Below are positions 53,391-63,295 of a DNA stretch of 64,000 bases, piece after piece. Both the position numbers and the translations under genes were made by a program. This DNA is from Sclerotiophoma versabilis (Eukaryota > Ascomycota > Dothideomycetes > Pleosporales > Didymellaceae). The stretch is from NCBI GenBank assembly GCA_012274445.1, contig JAAROD010000095.1:930001-994000 (forward strand), in the 5' to 3' direction. How positions within the stretch are numbered: position 1 is the stretch's first letter; each line of letters starts with the position of its first letter. The notes below the pieces were generated by a model that worked only from the letters and a program-made list of their open reading frames with translations, was not told the DNA's origin and made no database searches.

Positions 53391-54935
53391 ATGCTCTCCA
53401 CATCGCGAACCGCGCTGCGCCAGGCTGCGAACAGGCAGTTCACCGTCAAGGCCGGCGTTCGCGCTGCCTCTGCATGGTCGAGCGTGCCGCAGGGTCCTCC
53501 AGTGAGTCAACAGCACGAGGGAGCGTGAAACTCGAGCCTTGCTGATGCCATGACAGGATGTAAGCGCAGATGCAAATTCAGAAACACCGCAGATGAACGA
53601 AGCTCACCATCGCCCGCCAGGCCATTCTCGGCATTACTGAAGCCTTCAAGGCCGACACCAACCCCAAGAAGATCAACCTTGGTCAGTAACTGGCGCAGCG
53701 TACTCGGACAGCGACGACTGACTTGCCCAGGTGTTGGCGCCTACCGTGATGACAAGGGCAAGCCCTACGTCCTGCCCTCGGTGAAGCAGGCCGAGAAGAA
53801 GGTCGTCGACTCGAGCCTCGACAAGGAGTACGCCGGCATCACCGGTGTCCCCAACTTCACCAAGGCTGCTCTCGAGCTCGCCTACGGCAAGGACTCGACT
53901 CCTCTCGCCGAGGACCGCGTCGCCGTCACCCAGTCCATCTCCGGTACCGGCGCCCTCCGCATCGGTGGCGCCTTCCTCGAGCGCCATTACCCTCACGCAA
54001 AGTCCATCTACATTCCCACCCCGTCATGGGCAAACCACGCCGCCGTCTTCAAGGACTCTGGCCTCAAGGTCGAGAAGTACAGGTACTACAACAAGGACAC
54101 CATCGGCCTTGACTTTGACGGCATGGTCGCCGACATCAAGGCCATGCCCAAGAACAGCATTGTTCTGCTCCACGCCTGCGCCCACAACCCCACTGGTGTT
54201 GACCCTACCGAGGACCAGTGGCTGAAGATTGCCGAGGCTGTCAAGGAGGGCGGCCACTACCCCTTCTTCGACATGGCCTACCAGGGCTTTGCTTCCGGTG
54301 ACACCAACAAGGATGCCTTTGCGCTCCGTCACTTCATCAAGGAGGGTCTTCACCCCTGCCTTGCCCAGTCTTTCGCTAAGAACATGGTATGATTTCCATC
54401 AGCGTACACCTCTTCCCTATCAATACTGACTGTTGTAGGGTCTTTATGGAGAGCGCGTCGGTGCCTTCTCCATCGTCTGCGAGTCTGCTGAGGAGAAGAA
54501 GCGCGTCGACTCCCAGATCAAGATTCTCGTCCGCCCATTGTACTCTAACCCTCCCGTCCACGGTGCCCGCATTGCCTCGGAGATCCTGAACGACTCTGCT
54601 CTCAACCAGCAGTGGCTTGGGGAGGTCAAGGACATGGCCGACCGCATCATCACCATGCGTGCTCTCCTCAAGGAGAACCTCGAGAAGCTCGGCAGCAAGC
54701 ACGACTGGAGCCACATCACATCGCAGATTGGCATGTTTGCCTACACCGGTCTGACTGCTGAGCAGATGACCAAGCTTGCTGAGGAGGTTGGTAGTACACT
54801 CTTTTTCATCCGAATCTTTGCTGACAACAATAGCACTCCGTCTACGCTACCAAGGACGGCCGCATCTCGGTTGCCGGTATCACCAGCGAGAACGTTGGGC
54901 GCCTTGCCGAGGCCATCTACAAGGTCAAGGGTTGA
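53391..54935 (+). CDS. AAT1: Aspartate aminotransferase, mitochondrial
   Basis: Six exons encode 426 residues: 53391-53501, 53557-53559, 53621-53681, 53731-54386, 54439-54786 and 54834-54935. The second is a 3-nt microexon (GAT, Asp) placed between CAG and GTAAGC. It restores the invariant GPPDAILGITEAF of the family, which otherwise lacks its Asp. The N-terminus (MLSTSRTALRQAANRQFTVK) is a mitochondrial presequence. Fold-type I motifs include NLGVGAYRDDKGKPYVLPSV, SGTGALRIGGAF, LLHACAHNPTGVDPTEDQW, DMAYQGFASGD and the PLP lysine in SFAKNMGLYGERVGAF (about Lys275). The enzyme interconverts aspartate and 2-oxoglutarate with oxaloacetate and glutamate, feeding the malate-aspartate shuttle. The fifth intron uses a weak donor (GTTGGT). 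Confidence 0.97.
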
Positions 54936-57207
54936 ACGCCTGGTCTGGCGCGCTTTCTTGCTTCAGCATTTTCGGATATATGGCATAACATGGTGTGGAT
55001 GGTACATTGTACTATACAGCAACAGGCACTAGACTACGTTGCGTAATGCACGACTAAAATCAAAGTCCAACTTTTCACAACTTACTACTATCGCTCCAAC
55101 TACACAGCACCTGGGCCACCTTTCTATCTGGAAGCTTCGCTGATTTGTGCAGGTTGCTGACACGACATGCTTTGGCTTTCGGCTTACCAAACTTCTTACA
55201 GATCGGCAGTAATTGCTTCCTTGCTCCATGCATGACACCCCACATGTCGCTGGCCCAATGCTCCCTCCAGCACAGCGCAGATCTTATCGCATAGTGGGAT
55301 AGCTTCTTCCTCACCGCGCATCTGAAGTGAGTACAACGCAAATAAATCCTGTCACATTTCTAACAGCTCATGTGTTCTCCAGCAAATGTACGTGTAGTCA
55401 CATAAAACAGCACCACTTTATCATCAATACGGGAGTCTTCTGAATCTGCTCTTGAGCCTCCATCTTTTGACTTCACTCTCCAACTCTTTAGAGCCGGCTC
55501 AGGGTCCAACCCTCTGTTTGGACACATCACGAGCCCCTCATGACACGCAAAGCTCCACTGTCATGACTCTTGACTGGCTGGAGTGGGCAGCCGAAGCGGA
55601 TGCGAGGTCCTTAGCTCTAGACATGGTCTCACGATCTGTGGACGTTTTCTCGCGCTCTGCACAAGCTAGGGAGTGCATCTGGAGGGGGGCTTTGGGTAGG
55701 GATTAGTCATTCCTTCGGATCTGCGAGGTGGTGCTTGCTCGGAGAAGGCCGGATGAGCAGAAGCAACCGGCGCCAAAACTACAATTTTCAGGTTTTACGA
55801 GCCGAAAGAGGGGATTGTGGAGAACGATGTCTGCCTTGGGGCTGTTGGCCGCCGCAGCCAGATGTCTTGAAGACCCTGCATCGTGTTGAGCCATGGCTAA
55901 GATTGCCGAATTAGTTGAAGAAGCCTCAGCTCGAAATAGGTCTCAGTTGAACCCTCGAATTCATGAGGCACTGCTACCACAGTAAACAGCGGTTCGGACG
56001 CAACAAGGCTAGGCGGCTTCGGGAAGATGCAGGGTCAGCAATGCACAATGACGAACAGGATGCGGTGACGTCGTTTGGGAAGATCACAATCAACCCGTAC
56101 GCTTCATCCTTTAAATGCACCCGCCTCGACAGCCCGTCCTCACACCCTTTACCAGCGGGTACCAGCATATTCGAACACTTCTAGACTTCTTGGCGTCCAA
56201 CATGTCGCTCTCCGGGACAGAGCAGTGCGAGATGGCTCGTCGTCAGGCGCACACCCGTGGACGGTCGACCCATGGCGCGTACGGTTGGCAATTCCGAGGT
56301 GGGAGACTCCACGTGCATGCTACTGTGGCCGTAGACCCGAGGAAGGGGGTGTTTTGGATTTGAGTTTGCTGTCGATGTCGCCAGAAGGGTCGGCGAAAGG
56401 TCAGCGAAGGGTCAGCGAAGGGCCAGCGAAGAGTCAGCGAAGGCCTGCACCGATGATCAACGGCGAGCGCTGGCTCAGGGCTGCCGATTGACGTCGAGGT
56501 ATCCACCCATCGCGGGCCTATCCTCATACTCATCATTGCGTGCCCCTCTTCCGTGGTGATGCAACCAAGCGCTTTCTGCAATCTCTAGACCACGGCAGCG
56601 TTTCGATATATGACCGTTGCTCCCGTGACCCCCGCTGCCAGAATTGCCTCTTCCTGTCATCTGTCTATTAGATCGCCGAATTAGCCTACGTCGTCTTTCC
56701 TACCGTGAACAGAATAGCTGCCGCCGCACTTCTCGGCTACCTAACTCCGAGGAATCTGCAAGCTCAGAGCGAACTAGAGGGGGTTAACACAGTTCTTTTA
56801 GGCTTCAGACTGCCGAGAAGAAACAGGCATCCTGCCCCTTGATTTTCACCCTCACCGCAGCACTCTTTGCGTGCTCTCGCCGCAGACTTCCCCAATCTCG
56901 TCCCACACACTGACAACGGCGCTCAAAATTCGGCGGGCCGACCCTCACGACTTCATCGTAAACTAAACCAAAATCGAGAAATTCCAGTGAATCAGTCGCG
57001 CACGCACACGCTCGGTCCGCAGTAGCAATTAGGATACTTACCATCGTGCTACGATCCTGCAACACGTAAAAATCATCCGTCGCGTCCGGCCTCACCTCTG
57101 GACCTTTGCATCACAGCGCCTGCGACACTGAAGAAACGGTGTTGCTGTGTCTCACCCGTACCGCCTGATCTGGGTTGTTCGCGGGCTGTCGCGAGTTTCT
57201 AAGCAAG
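54936..57207. other. Intergenic interval, no supportable gene
   Basis: About 2.3 kb. Open frames of up to 138 codons on both strands show no domain, splice structure or coding-like composition. It holds an 11-bp tandem repeat at 56389-56443 and the YPD1 promoter at its right end. Confidence 0.5.
56389..56443. repeat. Five tandem copies of an 11-bp unit (GGTCAGCGAAG)
   Basis: Five head-to-tail 11-bp units with one or two differences each. Since 11 is not a multiple of three, this is not a coding repeat. No known gene overlaps it. Confidence 0.88.
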
Positions 57208-57887
57208 ATGGCGCCTAGTTCAGTAAAGGATGAAGACAGGGTTGGTGTGCCCCTCCGTCACGTTGTTGCTACTTCCACCCCACGCCACGCACGCGCATTC
57301 CTGGGGTTTCGTCACCTGCATTCAAACCGCCCTCAGTCCCCATTCAACCCCTCCACCCCGCATTGCGCACATCCCTACGGACCCCACTCTAACTTCTACA
57401 GAGCGTGAACGGCGGTGAAGGCATCATGTCGATCCCCGGTGCAGACGACAGCATCGACCCCTCGACCTTCGAGCAGATCCTCGAGATGGACGAGGACGAG
57501 GCTGAGCGCGAGTTCTCCAAGAGCATTGTCTACGACTTCTTCACTCAGGCCGAGGGCACCTTCACAAAGATGGACACCAACCTGTGCGTTCTTCAGCCTC
57601 TTTCATCAGTGCACTGCTGACTGTCTCCCAGCGAGAAGAAGGATCTCAAGACACTTAGCGAGCTCGGCCACTTCCTCAAGGGCTCGTCTGCGACACTCGG
57701 CCTGACCAAGGTCAAGGACTCGTGCGAGAAGATCCAGCACTACGGACAGCTCAAGGACGAGACCGGCACAAAAGACATCAAGGAAGAAGAGGCTCTGAAG
57801 AGTCTTGAGAAGATTATCGAGCAGGCCAAGGACGAGTTCCACGAGGTTGAGAAGGTGCTCAAGAAGTTCTACGACGACGAGGAATGA
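57208..57887 (+). CDS. YPD1: Histidine-containing phosphotransfer protein Ypd1
   Basis: Three exons (57208-57240, 57402-57583, 57632-57887) encode 156 residues. The first intron (161 bp) has a weak donor (GTTGGT), and the second is GT-AG with phase 2. The HPt helix carries LGHFLKGSSATLGL with the phosphorylated His at about 85. It is preceded by DPSTFEQILEMDEDEAEREF and SIVYDFFTQAEGTF, the usual helix A/B region. The C-terminus is a charged helix (KDEFHEVEKVLKKFYDDEE). Ypd1 passes phosphate between hybrid histidine kinases (such as Sln1-type) and the response regulators Ssk1 and Skn7, controlling osmotic and oxidative stress responses. It is single-copy in most fungi. The acidic tail is common in fungal Ypd1. 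Confidence 0.96.
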
Positions 57888-58511
57888 GCGCCACCACCCG
57901 CTTGCGACGTGCCCATCTCGACACACAGCACGCCAGGCGCACGGCTGGTCGTGTACAGCAAGGCCGTACGCGCACCCCGTCGCTGCCCGCCCTCACCCGC
58001 TATGACATGTAGTACCTGCGTCGAGACCGGGCGGAACTGGTCGTTGTGTGTCCGTGTCGTCATCAGGGTGTGCTCGTCTCCTCCTTAGCCAGCCTCTGCA
58101 TTCTGCTTTACGATTCGGTACTTTGGATACCATAGACTTACAGCGTTTTGAAAAGCATTGAACTATCTTCCTACCGCGTTTTCTGCCCCAATGCCATGGC
58201 ATGCACTCTAGCCTTGCGCCGATAGATGAGATGCGCCGAAAGAAGGTCCGAGACAACGTGCTTGGTGGGGTGACGGGCATTTACGTCATCGTGTAAACGT
58301 TGTGATTGGTTACCGCATCTTCAACACCAAAGTGCAGCATCGTGAATCGGAAGCGCATCAAGCGCCGAGCCTCAAGATCGCGTGCCGCGCTTCCGCTCTT
58401 GACGTCGGTGTTCCGCACCACGACCGCTCCTTTCGCTGTGACTTGATGCTACGCCCATCACTCCTTTATCAGGCAGCACGGCAATCCCACATCATCAGGC
58501 CCTCATTCACC
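57888..58511. other. Intergenic interval between YPD1 and the 2H phosphoesterase gene
   Basis: 624 bp with no gene of its own. The open frame of the next gene extends 210 bp upstream of the chosen start; this stretch contains an in-frame ATG at about 58446 followed by a presequence-like string, MLRPSLLYQAARQSHIIRPS. Confidence 0.5.
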
Positions 58512-59633
58512 ATGGGCAAGAAAAAGGCCAAAGGCGAATACAACGATTTTCTCGAAGATACTCGATACAAAGACAACAATGAGATCCGCACCACGCTGCA
58601 GACCACATCGGGTTTAACCCGCAACATCTCACCACCGGCCTCGTCAAAACCACAGTCTCGTCAACACAATAGCACACATAACAAAGCTAAACCAAAGAAG
58701 CCTCCATTGACGCACTTTCTCTGCCTGCCCCTCGTCACAGAGTCAAATTGCACACAGCTCACCACCGCCCTCTCCAACCTGCGACATGATGTCGAACAGC
58801 TTACCCCTGCACCACCAAAAGCTGTCAGGCCAGTAGGGACACTACACCTCACGCTCGGCGTAATGTCCCTTTCAGGATCACAACTATCCGACGCAACCAA
58901 GCATCTAGAAGAGCTAGACATCGGCCTCTTACTTCGGGGCATCACGACCAAGACAATCGCCTCGGAAGCAAGCGACACACGCACCGTGAGCGAGAGCTTC
59001 GGCGCCGTCACAAACCCAACGCCATACCTGGAAAACACCGCGCTCGCAACAGATCCAGATACCCTCTCCATCGACCTCGCGGGCCTGGTCGCCATGCAGA
59101 AACCCCAGCAGGCGAGCATTCTTTACGCCGAGCCGCGCGATGCGAGTGGCCGCTTGCTGCAGTTTGCAGAGAGCGTGCGGGGCAGTTTCGAAGAGCACGG
59201 GTGGGTCGTTAGAGACGACAGGGCGTTGAAACTGCACGCTACGCTTCTCAACACGATATATGCTAAGCCGAAAGGCGGGCGTCGGAGGCTGGGGAAGGGA
59301 GCGCAGGGCCCGAAAGTAAGTACGAACGTAGATGTTGGGGGGATGGATGGCGAGATTGAGGGCGCTGATGCAGATTCGCAGCAGGGCATGGATGGTGAGC
59401 AAGGTAGGGCGGGAGATGGAGAAAGAGGCGTGACACACGGTCTGGATGCGAAGAGTTGGATGCGCTTCGATGCTACTTCACTCATTGAAGCGTACAGAGA
59501 CTTCGTCTGGGCGGCAGACGTGCGGATCGATCGGGTGCAGATCTGTAAGATGGGCGCGAAGAAGCTTCTGCACGAAGAAACAGGCGAGGTGGTGGACGAG
59601 AGATACGAAGTCGTTGCCGAGAAGAGAATATGA
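58512..59633 (+). CDS. 2H phosphoesterase domain protein (AKAP7/ASCC1-like)
   Basis: Single-exon frame. The start at 58512 has an excellent context (CACCATGGG) and gives 373 residues beginning MGKKKAKGEYNDF. Two H-x-T motifs define a 2H phosphoesterase fold: HLTLGVMSLSG and, about 135 residues later, LKLHATLLNTIYA. Between them are hydrophobic strands. The first 80 residues are basic and Ser/Gln-rich, resembling a nuclear localisation region. A Gly/Asp-rich insert lies near residue 280. The C-terminus contains RIDRVQICKMGAKK, a family segment. The family hydrolyses 2',3'-cyclic or related phosphodiesters of RNA or nucleotides; the substrate here is unknown. An in-frame ATG 66 bp upstream would add a mitochondrial-like leader and could give a second isoform. 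Confidence 0.85.
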   Translation: MGKKKAKGEYNDFLEDTRYKDNNEIRTTLQTTSGLTRNISPPASSKPQSRQHNSTHNKAKPKKPPLTHFLCLPLVTESNCTQLTTALSNLRHDVEQLTPAPPKAVRPVGTLHLTLGVMSLSGSQLSDATKHLEELDIGLLLRGITTKTIASEASDTRTVSESFGAVTNPTPYLENTALATDPDTLSIDLAGLVAMQKPQQASILYAEPRDASGRLLQFAESVRGSFEEHGWVVRDDRALKLHATLLNTIYAKPKGGRRRLGKGAQGPKVSTNVDVGGMDGEIEGADADSQQGMDGEQGRAGDGERGVTHGLDAKSWMRFDATSLIEAYRDFVWAADVRIDRVQICKMGAKKLLHEETGEVVDERYEVVAEKRI

Positions 59634-59701
59634 TCTCTCCCCCGAAGAGTCCGTACTTGATTTGGTACAGCCTAGATGTAGAACATAACGCTTCAACGCA
59701 G

Positions 59702-60836
59702 TTACAATGCGTTGCGCTCCAAAGACTGAATTTCTACCCCAATCCTCCTCGTCTCGGCATCAAGATACGCCTTCCTCTTCGCCAGCTCCCTGACCCCCTT
59801 TTCCCCAGCCTGCTCGTACAGCTTAAGACTCTGTTTCGCCAGCGCCTCGCGGTCCCTCAACGCTCTCTCCCCGCTTCCCTGGCTCTTCCTAAACTCCTTC
59901 AGCGCGCCGACAAACTCCGCAGGCGGTGGGTGCCCGAAGGTGTAGCACTTGGCCTGCAGTCCGAGCAGCGTGGCGCGCGAGTGCAGTAGCTCGGCCCGGG
60001 CTTTAGTCTGACGTGCTAGAGCGCCGTGTTGCGTTTGCTCGAGGATGCGGATCGAAGTCTCGAGGATGTGCTTGTGCAGGGCGAGTAGAGAGGTGAGGCT
60101 GTTGGTCAGCTCTGTGCGCGCTGCTGCGAGCTCGTGGGGGAGTTCGAGTGTCGCTGCGTTTGCTAGGTTTTCTGCTGTTGCTGGTAGCGATGCTGGAGCG
60201 GGAGGGGATTGTGGGGCTGCAATGGTGCACAGGTGGTTGGTGAGGGTTTCCAATTGCGATGAGATGGCTGAGGCGATGATGTCGATGTTGTCGAGGAATA
60301 CCGTTACGTCGCCTGATAGGATCTCGCGGTCTGAGGGATCTGAAATTTGGCCTGAAAGGAGAGCGGAGACAAGATCTATACAGGCGTGGAGCTCGTCTGG
60401 GAGGGTTGGTGTGCGGGAGGGGAGGGTGCCTAAGGTGGAAATGAGGATTTGAGTGCTGAGAAGGGTGGAGCGGGCGGTTGTCAGAGTCTGAATGCTTGTT
60501 AGTATTTTTTGATTGGTTGTGAATACATTGAAACTGGAAGTAGTGCTGGCGGTGTAAAGAGAATCAGAGTCGATTGATAAAAACAACTGAGCAAGACTAC
60601 AACACGAATATGTTGCTTATCAAGAACAAAAATTTGAGTAAAGGATAGAGCAGCACGATGTCGAACATGTAGGAAAAATCGAAAAGTCTTACCCGCCGTA
60701 TCTCGTCGTGCATGCGCTGCTTTTTTGTATCTCTTGTCGATCCATCAGGGTTCAGTTTCCGTGTGCAGAGATCCTTGTAGAGTATCTCGAAGTTCGGGTT
60801 TCGCTGTAGTGTCGCCGGATCCACAGGAGGCAGCAT
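59702..60836 (-). CDS. Coiled-coil protein of unknown function
   Basis: Two exons (60693-60836 and 59702-60487) encode 309 residues. The 205-bp intron is bounded by GTAAGA and CAG, with a CTAAC branch near the acceptor. The N-terminus (MLPPVDPATLQRNPNFEILY followed by KDLCTRKLNPDGSTRDTKKQ) looks conserved. It is followed by alpha-helical sequence rich in Leu, Ser, Thr and Ala with heptad spacing (TLTTARSTLLSTQILISTL, ELAAARTELTNSLTSLLAL). The C-terminal half is a strong coiled coil (ALRDREALAKQSLKLYEQ, RELAKRKAYLDAETRRIG). No catalytic motif, signal peptide or membrane segment is seen. A structural or complex subunit is likely, but I do not recognise the family. It is convergent with the 2H gene, 68 bp apart. 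Confidence 0.72.
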
Positions 60837-62709
60837 GTCTGTGTAGAGTTGTAGAAATTGGGATGTAACGCCCAAAGCTAGTCCTCTGTTTAGTGTTTAC
60901 GGTGAAGCAAAAGGAGCTGCTAGGCCGTAGTAAGGTTAGAAGTGGGTCTGCGCTAGTCAGGATCGAGCCCCATCATCACACTCTCTTCAACATTACCCTC
61001 TGCTATCCATCACGCTTTGTGCGTCAGCATAGGTGTTGACCAAGACACAAGGGGTTACATAATTCATATGGAAGGACACGAAGGACGATGAGACCGTTCG
61101 ACGCCAGACATGACTGGCCATCTTTAGATTTCCAAGCCTTCTCCTTGCGCCTCTGTACCGGTATCGTACCGGTGGTCAAGGAAGTGTCTAATGCTACTTC
61201 ACACAAGCTGAATATTGATAAAGCATCCTGGATGACATGGATATAAATAAAAGCCGACAAATTACAAGGCTGATCTACGAAATGAAATCACTGCCTAGCA
61301 AGTTTACGCGGACATGATTGATCACCATACCGAAGCACCTAGAAGAAGATTCTCTTGAAAGATCTCCGTTATTACCATCTTCACACTGACCTAAACAAAG
61401 GACGCAGGTCGGGGAGCTTGTGGCGCTCACAGCAGTTGGAGGAGAAACTGCAGAGCGTCATGGCGGCATCTACCACTCTCACTCCTCACTTGCAGTGCAG
61501 TGCGTATACATGAATTTTGATGCAATATTCATGGCCAGTAAATGCAAACACTATCAATATGACTCAGGACTTGCGTTTCAATGCCTTCGGCAACTACGTG
61601 GTCAAAGTAGGCAAACGCTGCCAACCCACTCAGGCATCCACATGCTGGCATACAGGCCAAAACGATCCTAGAGGATCACAGTACATGGAAAAGTAGATCA
61701 GCATCTTCCAGGTAGGCTAGAGTCTCCACACATCTTATCACAGTGGGTCCGACCTTCGCATACCAACCGCAATAATCATATGTGAGGCGCCGTGATTACT
61801 GAAGAAAAGATATTTGGAGGATTTCACGTTCGGTCTCGGCTTCGCGGCGAAGCAGGACGTGAATCTTCCCGTAGAAATGGAGTGGGAGCTTGAAGGAACA
61901 GATCAGCGAGATGGAAGAGGTTTACAAGGAAGATAGTCAAGGAGATTGAGATGCTGAAGAAGCTGGTCAAGAAGCTGGGGAAAAGAGGATAGAGCGATAG
62001 GAGTTTGCGGAAAGAGTGAGTGCTGAATGCTGTAGCGTCAAATTTGTTACGAGCGCGCTAAACCTGGTCTTGCGCGTGTTGAAGCCATCACCCTGGAATA
62101 TCCTCAGTCTGCAGATTCCGCAACTTTGGAGTAAGAGGAGATCGATACACGAGCGCGGACGATCAAAAGAGGCGCCTTAGGAGTTCATCGTGAGAGAGGC
62201 AGAGTGGAGATTTGAAGGTCCGCTCAGTGATGGGTAAGGGGGAACAATGGGTAAGGGAGGAGAGCGTTCAAAAGAACTACGCTGCATAAGCCGCGACGAC
62301 CGAAAATATTGGAAGGAGCTTTGTACAATAAGCAGAGGAATTTCACGACAGACGCTAACACACGATTCCATTTCTTGTGAATCATTGCTCGGTTCTTGTC
62401 CCCTCTCCAGAGATTTTTACATCCCAAATCAATCTTCCAGTATCTCCATCACGCTATCTGATAGCCTTTGCTTTCGCAGCATGCGATTGTCAACGATATC
62501 CCAGTGCACTCTTCGATCGAGTGCACAACCGTGATACGGGTCGACTGACGTCCGGTAGCGTATCGCTCTGGTTTGTTTCCGCATTGATATCAGGAATTGA
62601 CCTCGAGGCTTTCCATGATAGGGCGAGCATTCATAACGTGTTGTGGTGCTGCGTCTGGAGCATGTTCGCCCAGTTTCTGACTTCCAACTTCGCCCATGTT
62701 GTAGCCCAT
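60837..62709. other. Intergenic interval, no supportable gene
   Basis: About 1.9 kb with only short open frames. It holds the promoter of the coiled-coil gene at the left and the 3' flank of GON7 at the right. A stretch near 61910-61990 has repeated GAAG/AAGAAGCTGG elements. Nothing else seen. Confidence 0.5.
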
Positions 62710-62955
62710 TCAGTCTTCATCGACCACCTCCTCGCCGTAGTTCTCCTCCTCTTTGGCATCACCAGCCTTGTCGTCCGCCATCTTCTGGGTCAAGAAGGTG
62801 TTGATGTCGCTTTGAAGGGTCTTGAGGTTCGACTGCAAGTCGCCAAGGTACGCAACGCGGTCGGCGGTAGAAGAGGATGATGAAGCTGCAGGCAGCTGGG
62901 CGGAGAAGCTCTGTGTGCCGTTTGGCGACGCGTAGTCTGCCGAGAGGTTCGACAT
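62710..62955 (-). CDS. GON7: EKC/KEOPS complex subunit Gon7
   Basis: Single-exon frame of 81 residues. The opening MSNLSADYASPNGTQSFSAQL and the core VAYLGDLQSNLKTLQSDINT followed by FLTQKMADD match the short Gon7 family (yeast Gon7 has YLGQLRTQLTGLQDDINEFLTGRM). The C-terminus is very acidic (EEENYGEEVVDED). Gon7 is the small, largely disordered subunit of KEOPS that binds Pcc1. The complex makes the t6A37 modification of ANN-decoding tRNAs and affects telomeres and transcription. The protein is shorter than in yeast (123), as usual in filamentous fungi. The start is the first ATG in frame. Confidence 0.88.
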   Translation of the reverse strand: MSNLSADYASPNGTQSFSAQLPAASSSSSTADRVAYLGDLQSNLKTLQSDINTFLTQKMADDKAGDAKEEENYGEEVVDED

Positions 62956-63295
62956 GGTGGCGGCTGAGGTGTTGTGTGGTGGAAGTGGGATGGATCAGTG
63001 CAGGACATGGTGCGGTGGGGTAGTGTGGGGCTTAGCGCTCATAGCGTTCAGCCTCATGCATGGATCGGCTGGGAACTAGGGTGACTCCAGACGACACAAC
63101 TCCTACCCTTCACTGCGACAATCGGAGAAGACGATGTCATGACCTATATGCACAGAAAGAGTTCACGACTGTATGATGTGTTAGACGTGTCATGCTGGCC
63201 ATGACCGCGAAGACGTGAAAGCCCGCAGCCTCCGCGAAGCCACCTCGACATCGATACCGGTACCACCTGCCACTGCCGCCGCCGTGCAACACGCC
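62956..63295. promoter_or_regulatory. Shared intergenic region, GON7 / large disordered protein
   Basis: 340 bp between divergent start codons. No open frame of its own. The right half is GC-rich and reads into the leader of the next gene. Confidence 0.45.
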
